From assembly GCA_021813745.1 (NCBI GenBank), contig JAKAJO010000076.1, forward strand, positions 32,728 through 96,727: a stretch of 64,000 nucleotides of DNA, read 5' to 3'. The notes beneath the pieces were generated by a model that was not told the DNA's origin, ran no database searches, and saw nothing but the letters and a program-made list of their open reading frames with translations. A program made the position numbers and the translations under genes. Shown piece by piece: positions 18,714-27,541 of the stretch. The stretch comes from Acidobacteriota bacterium. GTDB taxonomy: Bacteria > Acidobacteriota > Terriglobia > Terriglobales > Acidobacteriaceae. Every line of letters begins with the position of its first letter. Position 1 is the first letter of the stretch.

Positions 18714-19631
18714 ATGATACAGATTGCCGGCACCCTTCTGTTCGCTCTCATTGGACTCGCCTTTGGCAGTTTTTTGAATGTGTGCGCCAGCCGCTGGCCT
18801 GAAGATGAAAGCGTGGTGAAGCCACGCTCCCATTGCCGCTCCTGCAATCGGCAACTGGCGTGGTGGGAAAATATCCCGGTGCTGAGCTGGCTGGCACTGC
18901 GGGGGCGGTGCCGGAGCTGCCGAGCGGTGATTGGTGTCCGTTATCCACTTGCAGAAGCGGCGGTCGCGGCGACGTGGGCATTGGCTGCGTGGAACGGCAT
19001 GTCCGTGTTGGACAGTCCTGGAGCAGAATGGCTGCAGATTGTTGACGCTCTCGGCTTTGCCGCCACGCAGATGGTGTTCTGCTGGCTTCTTATTCTCCTT
19101 GCGACTCTGGATGCCGAGCACTTCTGGCTGCCGGACCGGGTCACGCTGCCTGGCGCCGTCCTGGGAGGACTTTTGAGTCTGCTGCGCTTCGGCGCACTCT
19201 GGCTGTGGAGTTCCCTTCCCTTACATTGGAGCCTTCTGGGAGTGGCAGAAGGTCATCGTGCGCTCCTGTTGCACGGTGTGATGCCGTGGCTGATCAGCAT
19301 GCTCCTGCTTCCAGGAATACTTCTGCTGATTCGATGGGGATATGGCGCATGGCGCGGACAGGAAGGCGTTGGACTTGGTGACATCAAGCTGATGCTGTTG
19401 CTGTCTGCATGGATGGGACTGAGCCATGCATTGCTGGCCTTCTTCCTCGGAATCTCTTTCGGGGCCATCGCGGCCATCGTTCTCCTGCTGAGACCACGAA
19501 GCGGCGGCTCACTGCATTCAAAGCGACTCAGCAAGATCCCTCTGGGGACATTTCTTTGCATCGGGGGAATTCTCAGCGCCTTCTGGGGGCGCGAGATACT
19601 CACCGCCTATTTGAGATTCTCCGGCTTCTAA
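18714..19631 (+). CDS. Prepilin peptidase / N-methyltransferase (A24 family)
   Basis: Inner-membrane aspartic peptidase that cleaves and N-methylates type IV prepilins or type II secretion pseudopilins. The N-terminal half has AFGSFLNVCASRWP and the two zinc-binding CxxC pairs (CRSCNRQ and CRSCRAVIG). The two catalytic aspartates are in LLATLDAEHFWLPD and in the GLGDIKL motif. About eight hydrophobic segments are visible. The protein is 305 residues, longer than typical, with an inserted loop between the aspartates. Start ATG 18714. It stands alone, with no pilin genes nearby, and converges with the TPR gene so that the stops overlap by 4 nt. Confidence 0.92.
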   Translation: MIQIAGTLLFALIGLAFGSFLNVCASRWPEDESVVKPRSHCRSCNRQLAWWENIPVLSWLALRGRCRSCRAVIGVRYPLAEAAVAATWALAAWNGMSVLDSPGAEWLQIVDALGFAATQMVFCWLLILLATLDAEHFWLPDRVTLPGAVLGGLLSLLRFGALWLWSSLPLHWSLLGVAEGHRALLLHGVMPWLISMLLLPGILLLIRWGYGAWRGQEGVGLGDIKLMLLLSAWMGLSHALLAFFLGISFGAIAAIVLLLRPRSGGSLHSKRLSKIPLGTFLCIGGILSAFWGREILTAYLRFSGF

Positions 19632-20392
19632 GGTTGAGACGGGCGAGCCGACTTTGCGGGGATCGAGACATCGGGCGCATTTGCAATTTCAGGCTGGCGG
19701 AGAATCTTGCGCGCATCCTTGCCGTGCTTGCTGTCCGGGTCGTAATCAACCACTTTCAGGTAGTACGCCTTGGCCTGGGCAAACTGGCCAAGATGGCGCT
19801 CCGCCTCAGCAAGACCCCAGTAGACGTCCGGATTTTCGGGATCTTCCACCATCGCGGATTCAAAGCGTGACAGTGCGCCCCTCCAATCTCCGTTATCGAG
19901 ATAAAACTGACCGATGTTGAGATTCTTCTTCGGGCCGTCATGCGGGAAGGCCAGGTTCGCAGATGTGTCCTCTTCGCCCTTGCGGTGATGTCCTGTGTCC
20001 GGAGGTGGCTGCAGCAACTGGTCCAACCCGGAGGAGCTGTCGCTGCTTCCGGAGACCTCGCCGGTACTTTCGGAGCCTGGATCATCCGGGCTGCGAACTG
20101 GATCGGCGTCATCGCTTGGCATGGCGATGCTGGCGGCATTTCCTGAAGAATTGGAAGACGGCATAGAGCCCGGCGAATCGGCGGAAGGCATGACAGGTAT
20201 GTTCGTTGTGTCGGTTGGAAAAGGATTGGCTTCAGGTTGCGAAGCTGCCGGCGGAGCGGCCGGGGTGGCGTTGCCTTTGGGGGAGGTCGTGGATGGACCC
20301 TGTTGTTGACCCAACGCGGTGGCCCCGGCAAGCAACCCGGTCCACGCTCCGCAGCAGATGAGCGCCAATGCCATTGTGCGTGCCCGGTTCAT
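19628..20392 (-). CDS. Secreted TPR-repeat protein
   Basis: A 254-residue exported protein. The signal peptide (MALALICCGAWTGLLAGATALG) is followed by a low-complexity Pro/Ser/Asp-rich region of about 110 residues and then two to three tetratricopeptide repeats near the C-terminus (NIGQFYLDNGDWRGALSRF, PDVYWGLAEAERHLGQFAQA, AKAYYLKVVDYDPDSKHG). TPRs usually mediate protein contacts, for example in envelope assembly or pilus systems. The chosen ATG (20392) places the signal peptide six residues from the start. Next to a prepilin peptidase, but convergent, so a joint role is not implied by transcription. Confidence 0.8.
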   Translation of the reverse strand: MNRARTMALALICCGAWTGLLAGATALGQQQGPSTTSPKGNATPAAPPAASQPEANPFPTDTTNIPVMPSADSPGSMPSSNSSGNAASIAMPSDDADPVRSPDDPGSESTGEVSGSSDSSSGLDQLLQPPPDTGHHRKGEEDTSANLAFPHDGPKKNLNIGQFYLDNGDWRGALSRFESAMVEDPENPDVYWGLAEAERHLGQFAQAKAYYLKVVDYDPDSKHGKDARKILRQPEIANAPDVSIPAKSARPSQP

Positions 20393-20495
20393 TGTGTAAG
20401 GTCCAACCCTTCCCGTGCCGATTTTCAACAACCACTTCAATGGTAGGATGCGGTGCATAGACTCTTCAAGCGCCCGAGGATTTAGCGAACCGCAC

Positions 20496-20987
20496 ATGGG
20501 ACTGATCATCCGCTCTTCCGCCATTCATGCAGCAGGCTGTTACACCACAACACCAATCGGGAAAGGCGTGCTGGTGGCCGAGTACGATGGCCCCCGGCTG
20601 ACCAAGCGGGAAGCCGACACGGCCTATGAGGAGTCGCCGATCACTTACCTGTTCGGGATCGGCGACGGTTCGACAGTCATCGATGGGCACTCCATGGCCA
20701 TGTTCATCAATCACAGCTGCGATCCGAATTGCGAAACAGAAGAGCTGCAAGGTCGAGTCTGGATCCGTGCAATTCGCGATATCGCAGCGGGAGAAGAAAT
20801 TACCTACGACTACTGCCTTTACGACGGCGGAGACGATGAGGCCATCTGCAACTGCGGCGCGCCCCAGTGCCGTGGCACGATGTACTCTCCGCAGGAGTCA
20901 AAAAAGCGCAGGCGCAAGACGCTCTCCAACAAGCGGCAACAAGCCGCGCCGCGCGGGCGCAGGACCGCGCAACAGGGACGACGCTGA
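20496..20987 (+). CDS. SET-domain protein-lysine methyltransferase
   Basis: Predicted S-adenosylmethionine-dependent lysine methyltransferase of 163 residues. The SET fold is complete: GLIIRSSAIHAAGCYTTTPIGKG at the start, the NHSCDPNCE pseudoknot motif near residue 75, AGEEITYDY with the catalytic-site tyrosine, and a post-SET zinc cluster (ICNCGAPQCRG). A basic tail of about 30 residues follows (KKRRRK, RGRRTAQQGRR). Longer in-frame starts at 20415 (GTG) and 20448 exist; 20496 is chosen because family similarity begins there, though no clear ribosome-binding site decides it. Its substrate is unknown; the basic tail hints at ribosome or nucleic-acid association. Confidence 0.85.
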   Translation: MGLIIRSSAIHAAGCYTTTPIGKGVLVAEYDGPRLTKREADTAYEESPITYLFGIGDGSTVIDGHSMAMFINHSCDPNCETEELQGRVWIRAIRDIAAGEEITYDYCLYDGGDDEAICNCGAPQCRGTMYSPQESKKRRRKTLSNKRQQAAPRGRRTAQQGRR

Positions 20988-21030
20988 GACCGCTTGCACG
21001 CTGCAAGGCAGCCTTGGGAAAATGCGATTT

Positions 21031-22449
21031 TTAGTTTTCCGGCGGTTCGGAAGGAAAGAGCTTCGCGGCCTGTTCTGGAGTGATCTTTACGCCCGCAAGC
21101 CCCGCCGCATAGGCCAGCACCGGATCCCTTCCCGCCGCCAGATCGGCCTGGGTTGGCAGGAAGACCCTGTCTGGCTGCACTCCGATATGCTCAATGCTCT
21201 TGCCATCGGGCATGACCGTATCCGCAACGGTGACGGATGCGCCGAAGTAATACACCGGATTCTGCCCGAGGACGTGGCGAAACATCCGCGACTCCATGGT
21301 TCTTCCCGAGGTATGGTCGCCCAGAATGGTCCCGCGCTGCTCAATCTGGATGATTCGCGCAAAAATCTCGCCGGCCGATGCGGTTCTGCTGTCAACCAAC
21401 ACAATTAAATCCCCGGTGTAAGCATTTTTGCGATCGCCCTTCACGATCATGGGAGCGGTCTTATTCCGCGTTACCCACTGGCCGAGGAGCACATCGTATG
21501 GGAAGAGTTCTGCAAGGTAGCTTTTCAGCGAATCGACTGCGCCACCCAGGTTGCCGCGCAGATCAATCAAGAGCGTCTTGCACCCCCGCGTCCTGGCAAA
21601 CAGCTGTGCAACACCGACGCTACCGAGAGCAAAGTCCGGAATCTGTAGGATCATAAGATTCGAGCCGAATTCAACAGAACGAACCCGATCTTTAGAGACC
21701 GCGTCTTCAAAATTGATTCTCTGCTGATTCAAGTACCACGATTCATCGCCCAAACCCATCAGGCCGGGTGTCTTCTTGATGGTGGCGACAGCCTGGATAT
21801 GCAGAAGCTTGTGTGTAGGGTCGAGCAGGTCCACGGTGACAGCCGCAGCCGGCGCAATTACATACATGGCATAAAGCAGTCCAGATGCGCTGGCACGGTC
21901 CACAGTAAAACCGTTCAGCGTCAGCAGCTGATCGCCAACACGCATTCCTTTGCTTGCAGCATCGCTCTTGGCATCGACCTCCGTGACGAAGGCATTGTTC
22001 CCGACGATCTGGAACTTCCAGCCGTAGTCCACTGTGCGGTCGTAGCGCGGCGGAAAGAAACGTGTATGGGAGTCATTCAGAGATTCCAGAAGACCGGCAA
22101 TCTGGGCATTTGCATCCGACATCTCGGGAGCCTTGTCGATATTCTCTTTAGCCCGCCGGACCAGAGCATCCCAGTCAAGGCCATGCATCTTCGGATCGTA
22201 GTAATTTCTGCGAACATCCGAGGACACATCATGGAGCATTCCTTCTGCCAGGTCTCGATTCACCCGTGTCAGCTTCTGCGCGGACGCAATCTGCATCACA
22301 ACGCAAAGCCCTGCGAGGATTGAAACGCCCCTGCATCCACCGTGCCCGGCAATCACGTCCGGATAAAAACACCGTGAGGCCCATGCAAAGAAGTGCTTCA
22401 CATCGTATCGAATATTTCGCTGAAACTTGATCGGCGCCGCCATGATCAT
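21031..22449 (-). CDS. S41-family (C-terminal processing) peptidase with PDZ domain
   Basis: A 472-residue exported or membrane-anchored serine peptidase. A hydrophobic segment at about residues 40-60 (GVSILAGLCVVMQIASAQ) serves as anchor or signal, then an N-terminal helical domain, a PDZ domain near 140-220 (GMRVGDQLLTLNGFTV) and the protease domain. The nucleophile serine is in DSRTASAGEIFA. At the place of the catalytic lysine (25 residues on, usually in a TFGKG motif) this protein has TSGR, so Arg replaces Lys. ATG 22449 is chosen because GGAG lies 6 nt upstream. Family certain; catalysis needs testing. Adjacent genes give no functional hint. Confidence 0.85.
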   Translation of the reverse strand: MIMAAPIKFQRNIRYDVKHFFAWASRCFYPDVIAGHGGCRGVSILAGLCVVMQIASAQKLTRVNRDLAEGMLHDVSSDVRRNYYDPKMHGLDWDALVRRAKENIDKAPEMSDANAQIAGLLESLNDSHTRFFPPRYDRTVDYGWKFQIVGNNAFVTEVDAKSDAASKGMRVGDQLLTLNGFTVDRASASGLLYAMYVIAPAAAVTVDLLDPTHKLLHIQAVATIKKTPGLMGLGDESWYLNQQRINFEDAVSKDRVRSVEFGSNLMILQIPDFALGSVGVAQLFARTRGCKTLLIDLRGNLGGAVDSLKSYLAELFPYDVLLGQWVTRNKTAPMIVKGDRKNAYTGDLIVLVDSRTASAGEIFARIIQIEQRGTILGDHTSGRTMESRMFRHVLGQNPVYYFGASVTVADTVMPDGKSIEHIGVQPDRVFLPTQADLAAGRDPVLAYAAGLAGVKITPEQAAKLFPSEPPEN

Positions 22450-22985
22450 CCTGAGCTCCAAGTTCTAAACAGACTATGCGGTGTACGTCAATGTCACGAG
22501 ACACCCTGCCGCGTTCTGTCCTGCGACTTCCATCCGCGGCCTTGCATTCGGAGTCGTCCAAGCGCGGTTCGGCCTGCCAGGACTTGCCAGTTCCGGAATC
22601 AATCGGCGAGTCACCAAAGTGGAGTCCCTCAGGTCACCGAGCAGTACCCATCTTGGCCGAGGCTGATTTCCGCAGTGGCAACACACTCAGCGCACTACGC
22701 GGACTGAGTTGCCGCCTGCTCAACAGGAACGCTCAGCAAAACGACAGGGAGCAACGCAGTGATCCGGCTAGATATTGCGGCACCTCATCAATGGAGAAGA
22801 TGATTGCAAATACCCTGTTCACTCTCAGATGGAGCAGGAACCGGATACTTCAGCAAGTCACTCACCTCAGCGGGACAAATTGGGTTCGCCCGCGAGGCGC
22901 TTTTCCAACCGCGATGCTGTGGTCCGAAACGATACAATCCCACCTAGGCAATCAACGGAATCAGACAACTGGAGGAGCAGGTCGC
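22450..22985. other. Intergenic region, 536 bp, upstream of dnaX
   Basis: Divergent promoters for the S41 peptidase and dnaX should lie here. A -10-like TACAAT is at 22933-22938, 47 nt before the dnaX start, but with no good -35. An imperfect stem-loop can form near 22677-22714 (GGCAAC..CTCAG against CTGAGTTGCC). In many bacteria the SRP RNA gene lies upstream of dnaX, but I cannot find its conserved GGAA tetraloop region on either strand. The in-frame codons ahead of dnaX have no coding-like composition. Confidence 0.5.
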
Positions 22986-24911
22986 ATGGGGTATCAGGTT
23001 CTGGCCAGAAAGTATCGTCCGCAGCGCTTTGCCGATGTGGCGGGGCAGGACCACGTCACGCGAACGCTGTTGAATGCGCTGAGCCAGAACCGGATCGCGC
23101 ACGGCTACATCTTCTCGGGCCATCGTGGCATTGGAAAAACGACGATTGCGCGCATCCTGGCGCAGGCGCTGAATTGTCGCACGGCGGTTGGCTCTGCGGA
23201 ACGGCCAACCCCGGAGCCCTGCGGCATCTGCGACTCCTGTAGTGAGATTCGCCAGGGCTCGGCGGTGGACGTGATCGAAATCGACGCCGCTACAAATCGC
23301 GGCATTGATGAGATTCGCGAGTTGCGCGACGCGGCGCGCTATGCACCGGCGCGGGACCGCTACAAGATTTACATTCTCGACGAGGCGCACCAGATCACCG
23401 AAGCGGCCTTCAATGCCCTGCTGAAAACGCTGGAGGAGCCACCAGCGCACGTCATCTTCATGATGGCAACGACGGAGCCGGAGAACATCCCACAGACGAT
23501 TCGTTCGCGTTGCCAGCACTTCAGCTTTCACGCCGTGCGCTTTGACGACATTTTGGAACAACTGCGAAAAATCGCGCGCGAGGAGCAGGTGGAGGCCGAG
23601 GATGCGGCACTGGCGCTGCTGGCCGAGGCCGGCGATGGCTCGATGCGAGATGCGCTGTCCATCATGGACCAGGCAATTGCGTCGGCTCCGGTGCAGGATG
23701 GCAGACCCGTTCTGGCGGCGGAGCAGATTCGCGACCTGATGGGCTCAGTGCCGCAGGCCGTCTTTGAGCGACTGATGGAAGCCATAGCACAGGGGGAAAG
23801 CGTCGCGCTGATGGAGCAACTCAACGTCCTGCTGAATGCCGGGCACAGCCCGTCCTCGCTGGCGCGACAGATGGTGCGCTACCTGCGGAATGCTTTGATG
23901 GCCAAACTGGGCGGCGAACAGACGGAGCTTTTGCAGATCAGCGGCGATGAGCGGGCAAGAGCCGCACGTACGGCCATGCTTTTCACCGAAGAAGATCTGA
24001 CACGTAATTTGCAAATTATGTTGAGGACCTTCGACGACCTGAACTTCCGGCAGGAGCAGCGGTTCCACCTGGAGCTGGGACTGATGAAGCTGGTTCACGC
24101 ACAGCGCCTGCTGCCGCTGGAAGAGTTGCTGAGCGCGCTGGGAGGAAAGGGCCTGCCCGACAAAGCACCGGCAAGTCCCTCGCCCAGTCCCGCGCAAAGA
24201 CCTTCGGCGAGCGCGACGCGCAGTACATCAGCGTCACCGGCAGCGTCGCCCACTGCCGCGCCGAGCCTGTCGCCGTTTGGCTCCGCGGGTGGCAACTGGG
24301 GCCCGGGCCGCACGATGGAGAGCAACACAAAGCCGGTAAGCTCAGGCTCCAACGTGACAGAGATGCCGAGGCCCATCTCCGCGCCATCCAGCGAGCTGCC
24401 GCGCGTCGCGCTGGACGCAAAAGCAGAACCGGCGGTCGCGGCACCCCCAGCGGGATTCACGTCTTCACTGACGGAGGGCTCTCTGGCGAAGGCCCCCGAG
24501 AATGCAACGGCCGGTTGCGCTGTTGATGCCGAAACGATGCGACAGGCGGTGGTGAGCGCGCTCGAACTGGGCGGTCACTCCTCCGCGTCACAACTGCTGA
24601 GCGCCGCTACGTGGAGTGTTGAAGGGGCAGGCATACGGATTGAGACCGCGCCGATGGGCAAGAAGATGTTGAGCCTGACGGTCAACGCTGCCTCGGAAAA
24701 GATCATCCGCCAGGAACTCCAGCGACTCGGCGCGCCATCCCGTTTCCTCGTCGTACCGGGAGCTGGCGCTGCTCCCGGAGGAGCCATGGCCGTGGCGGCA
24801 CCGGCGGCTGGCAGCGTGCAAGAAGCGGCGTTGGCGCATCCAATGGTGCAGAAAGCTAAGGAAATCTTCAAGGCCGAGGTCCGGAGCGTGGTCGACCTGC
24901 GGTCCAAATAG
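22986..24911 (+). CDS. dnaX: DNA polymerase III subunits gamma/tau
   Basis: ATPase of the clamp loader, linking the replicative polymerase to the helicase. The 641-residue protein has the AAA+ core with Walker A GHRGIGKTT (residues 45-53), a four-cysteine zinc site (Cys64, Cys79, Cys82, Cys85), Walker B YILDEAHQ and sensor residues in MATTEPENIPQTIRSRCQ. Domain III follows, then a Pro/Ser/Ala-rich linker and a C-terminal tau-like domain (AALAHPMVQKAKEIFKAEV). GGAGGAG lies 8 nt before ATG 22986. It heads the conserved dnaX-ebfC-recR group, interrupted here by a metallo-hydrolase gene. I see no obvious slippery sequence for a shorter gamma form. Confidence 0.95.
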   Translation: MGYQVLARKYRPQRFADVAGQDHVTRTLLNALSQNRIAHGYIFSGHRGIGKTTIARILAQALNCRTAVGSAERPTPEPCGICDSCSEIRQGSAVDVIEIDAATNRGIDEIRELRDAARYAPARDRYKIYILDEAHQITEAAFNALLKTLEEPPAHVIFMMATTEPENIPQTIRSRCQHFSFHAVRFDDILEQLRKIAREEQVEAEDAALALLAEAGDGSMRDALSIMDQAIASAPVQDGRPVLAAEQIRDLMGSVPQAVFERLMEAIAQGESVALMEQLNVLLNAGHSPSSLARQMVRYLRNALMAKLGGEQTELLQISGDERARAARTAMLFTEEDLTRNLQIMLRTFDDLNFRQEQRFHLELGLMKLVHAQRLLPLEELLSALGGKGLPDKAPASPSPSPAQRPSASATRSTSASPAASPTAAPSLSPFGSAGGNWGPGRTMESNTKPVSSGSNVTEMPRPISAPSSELPRVALDAKAEPAVAAPPAGFTSSLTEGSLAKAPENATAGCAVDAETMRQAVVSALELGGHSSASQLLSAATWSVEGAGIRIETAPMGKKMLSLTVNAASEKIIRQELQRLGAPSRFLVVPGAGAAPGGAMAVAAPAAGSVQEAALAHPMVQKAKEIFKAEVRSVVDLRSK

Positions 24912-24930
24912 AGTCGCGAAGGGGAACATC

Positions 24931-25257
24931 ATGATCAATCCACTGAAGCTGGGGGAAATGCTCTCACAGGCCAACCAGATGCAGGAGGAGATGAAGAAAA
25001 AGCTGGAGCAAACTGTCGTCGAGGGCGGAAGCGGAGGCGGTGCCGTGCTCGCCACGATGAACGGCAAGAAACAATTGCTCAAGCTGCATATCGACGCGGC
25101 GGCAGTCACCAGTCTTAGTGGGGATCAGGCTGATGTGGAGATGCTGGAAGACCTGATTGTCTCCGCGGTAAACGAAGCGGGTCGCAAGGCGGACGAGGCG
25201 ATTCAATCAAGTGTGCAGGGGATGCTGGGCGGTCTGAATCTGCCCGGACTGGGCTGA
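24931..25257 (+). CDS. ebfC: Nucleoid-associated protein, YbaB/EbfC family
   Basis: A 108-residue dimeric DNA-binding protein that coats the nucleoid. Typical features are the N-terminal helix (LGEMLSQANQMQEEMKKKLEQ), the central beta strands (VVEGGSGGGAVLATMNGKKQLLKLHID) and the C-terminal helix with EDLIVSAVNEAGRKADE, plus a Gly-rich end. It begins 19 nt after dnaX with AAGGGG 6 nt before the ATG, so it is very likely cotranscribed. Length and gene order match the family. Confidence 0.95.
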   Translation: MINPLKLGEMLSQANQMQEEMKKKLEQTVVEGGSGGGAVLATMNGKKQLLKLHIDAAAVTSLSGDQADVEMLEDLIVSAVNEAGRKADEAIQSSVQGMLGGLNLPGLG

Positions 25258-25277
25258 GGTTTGGTAAGGAGGTCAAG

Positions 25278-26234
25278 ATGGTTTCAATCGCAAGTCGCAG
25301 AAGCTTTCTGCAGTTCGGACTCAGCGCCGCCGGAGCGGCACTGGCTCCGCGATGGGCCTTGGCGGAGGCCACCAATGCGCCACAGCAAGCCGCGGCGCAG
25401 GACGATCCGGGCAAAGTGCCGGTAAAGTCGACCAAACTCGCCGAAAATGTCTATCTGTTGCAGGGTGCGGGCGGCAATATGGTGCTCCAGACAGGAGCAG
25501 ACGGGCTGCTGCTGATTGACGCGAGCTACGCGCCGGCGGTCCCGCGCATTCGTGAGGCCATTGCCGAGCTAGTGCCCGCAGCACCTTCCGCTCCGAGCCA
25601 ACTTATCAATACGCACTGGCACCAGGACCACACAGGCGGCAACGAGGGCATGCATGCGGCGGGTTTCTCGATTCTTGCGCATCGTCGGACTCGCGACCGG
25701 CTCAGCCACCCACAAGTAATGAAGCTCTTCCATCGAACCGTTGATGCCTCCCCTGCGGCGGCTCTCCCCACTCAGGTTTTCGACAGCACGATGACTGTCT
25801 TCCGCAACGGGGACACGCTGGATCTGGTGCACTTTGCGCCGGCGCATACGGACAGCGATATCTACATTCACTTCAAGAACGCGAATGTCCTGCATCTGGG
25901 CGATATCTGGTTCAACGGAATGTATCCATTCATCGATGAAGGGACCGGCGGCAACATTGATGGAATGATCGCCGGCAGCAGGCAAGGCCTGGAGATCGCA
26001 GACAATGCGACAAAGATCATTCCCGGCCACGGGCCCCTTGGCAACAAGGAAGAACTCGCGGCTTACCATGAGATGCTTTTGGCGGTGCGGGAAAAGGTAG
26101 CAGGGCTCAAGAAGCAGGGATTGAACGAGCAAGAAGCACTGGCAAAGAAGCCGACGGCAGAATTCGACGCTCAATGGGGCAAAGGCTTTATGGCAGCGGA
26201 CGTCTTTGCCGGAATCGTATACCGAACCGTCTGA
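25278..26234 (+). CDS. Tat-exported metallo-beta-lactamase-fold hydrolase
   Basis: A 318-residue zinc hydrolase sent to the periplasm by the twin-arginine route: SRRSFLQFG near residue 7 and an Ala-rich hydrophobic stretch follow. The metal motif is THWHQDHTGG (HxHxDH, near residue 112), with further ligands in FAPAHTDSD, HLGDIWFNG and IIPGHGPL. The set resembles the broad hydrolase / SoxH-like group rather than true antibiotic lactamases. AAGGAGG lies 5 nt before ATG, one of the best ribosome-binding sites in the window. It lies between ebfC and recR with short gaps, an unusual guest in that operon. Substrate unknown. Confidence 0.87.
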   Translation: MVSIASRRSFLQFGLSAAGAALAPRWALAEATNAPQQAAAQDDPGKVPVKSTKLAENVYLLQGAGGNMVLQTGADGLLLIDASYAPAVPRIREAIAELVPAAPSAPSQLINTHWHQDHTGGNEGMHAAGFSILAHRRTRDRLSHPQVMKLFHRTVDASPAAALPTQVFDSTMTVFRNGDTLDLVHFAPAHTDSDIYIHFKNANVLHLGDIWFNGMYPFIDEGTGGNIDGMIAGSRQGLEIADNATKIIPGHGPLGNKEELAAYHEMLLAVREKVAGLKKQGLNEQEALAKKPTAEFDAQWGKGFMAADVFAGIVYRTV

Positions 26235-26264
26235 GCGCGGCAGAACATCAGGGAGGATCAGGCC

Positions 26265-26870
26265 GTGTCACGCTATGCCGAGCCGATGGCACGGCTCATT
26301 GAGGAATTGAAAAAGCTGCCCGGTGTGGGCACAAAGACTGCGCAGCGCTACGCATTCCACATCCTGCGCTCGTCGGATGAAGACGCCTCTGCGCTTGCCG
26401 GCGCCGTGCGCGCGCTCAAGGCCGGCCTGCATCTCTGTTCTGTCTGCAATAACGTGACCGACGTAGACCCCTGCGCCTATTGTGCGAATCCAGCACGCAA
26501 TCACCGGCTGGTCTGCGTGGTGGAAGAACCCACCAGCATTGCAGCCATCGAGCGAACGCAGGGTTTTCACGGCGTGTATCACGTCCTGCACGGCACGCTT
26601 TCTCCGTTGCACGGCGTAGGGCCGGATCAGCTTCGAACGGCGACGCTGGTGGGGCGCGTTGAACGCGGCGAGGTGGATGAGGTGATTCTGGCTACGAGCC
26701 CGACACTGGAGGGCGAAGCGACTGCAAACTGGCTGGCCAATGCGCTGCGTGGCAAGGCCGCCCGGGTGACTCGGATTGCCACAGGCGTTCCGGCCGGAAG
26801 CGATATCGAATATGCTGATGAAGTCACGATGGCGCGAGCGCTGGAGGGGCGCCACGAACTGAAGACCTGA
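26265..26870 (+). CDS. recR: Recombination mediator protein
   Basis: Works with RecO (and RecF) to load RecA on single-stranded DNA at gaps. The 201 residues comprise the helix-hairpin-helix (EELKKLPGVGTKTAQRYAFHIL), the four-cysteine zinc finger (CSVCNNVTDVDPCAYC), the Toprim domain (LVCVVEEPTSIAAIERT) and the C-terminal Walker-like segment (EVILATSPTLEGEATANWL). GTG start at 26265 with GGGAGGA 7 nt upstream. Convergent with the receiver gene, 23 nt between stops. Confidence 0.95.
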   Translation: MSRYAEPMARLIEELKKLPGVGTKTAQRYAFHILRSSDEDASALAGAVRALKAGLHLCSVCNNVTDVDPCAYCANPARNHRLVCVVEEPTSIAAIERTQGFHGVYHVLHGTLSPLHGVGPDQLRTATLVGRVERGEVDEVILATSPTLEGEATANWLANALRGKAARVTRIATGVPAGSDIEYADEVTMARALEGRHELKT

Positions 26871-26893
26871 CCGATTTGGCGATCGATTGAGGA

Positions 26894-27265
26894 CTACCCG
26901 CGAAGCTTGCTCAGCAGGTCCTGCGGATGCACGGGCTTGGCCAGAATCTCAAACTCGTACCCCCGTGCGCGCGCCTTCTCCAGCAGATCGGCAGTGGCCG
27001 CCTGACCCGAGAAAAGGAGGATCTTAATCGCGGGGAGCATGGCCCGGATACGGATGGCCGCATCGATCCCGTTCAGGTCGGCCATGATCACATCGGTGAT
27101 CAGCATGTCCGGTTGCAGCGTGGCCGCCATCTCGACGGCTTTTTCTCCGGAATAGACGGGATGAGCCTCAAATCCGCTCTGGTTCAGAATCATGGCGAGG
27201 GTATTTGCGATGACTTGCTCATCGTCAACGACAAGAACCTTGGGCTTGACGTGATTTTCGGGCAT
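26894..27265 (-). CDS. Stand-alone response-regulator receiver
   Basis: A 123-residue CheY-like receiver without an output domain. The acidic pocket (VLVVDDEQ), phospho-acceptor aspartate (DMLITDVIM), switch Ser/Thr (ILLFSGQ) and conserved lysine (EILAKPVHP) are all present, so it should be phosphorylated by a histidine kinase encoded elsewhere. It would act through protein contacts, for example in a phosphorelay. AGGAG lies close before the ATG. Divergent from the ABC transporter genes, 276 nt away; no kinase in the window partners with it. Confidence 0.88.
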   Translation of the reverse strand: MPENHVKPKVLVVDDEQVIANTLAMILNQSGFEAHPVYSGEKAVEMAATLQPDMLITDVIMADLNGIDAAIRIRAMLPAIKILLFSGQAATADLLEKARARGYEFEILAKPVHPQDLLSKLRG

Positions 27266-27541
27266 ACTCTCCTAAAGCTGGTCCTTTTATCGTATTGCGG
27301 CTTTCAGTCGTTCGTTGCATCCCTACGCGAGTAGCCCCACAACGGCTTGGCCCACTCGCAGACGAAAAACAGAGTTCGTTAAGAGCATGATACGCTTTGC
27401 CCGCAAGTGCAAGCATGGCAAAGTGATTTCCCGGAGGCGTACCCCCGCGGCAGAGGAATTCATGCCGATATTACCGGGGGGACCTAGACTTTTGAAGACG
27501 GGCAATTCCGCACTGGGTTGCCGTATGAGGAGATGCCTGCC

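Noticed and set aside
22450..22985. Possible SRP (4.5S) RNA gene upstream of dnaX
   Set aside because: The gene is often found there, but the conserved GGAA-tetraloop helix 8 sequence could not be found on either strand.
22476..22985. N-terminal extension of DnaX by 170 codons
   Set aside because: The family start and a good GGAGGAG site are at 22986; the upstream codons look random.
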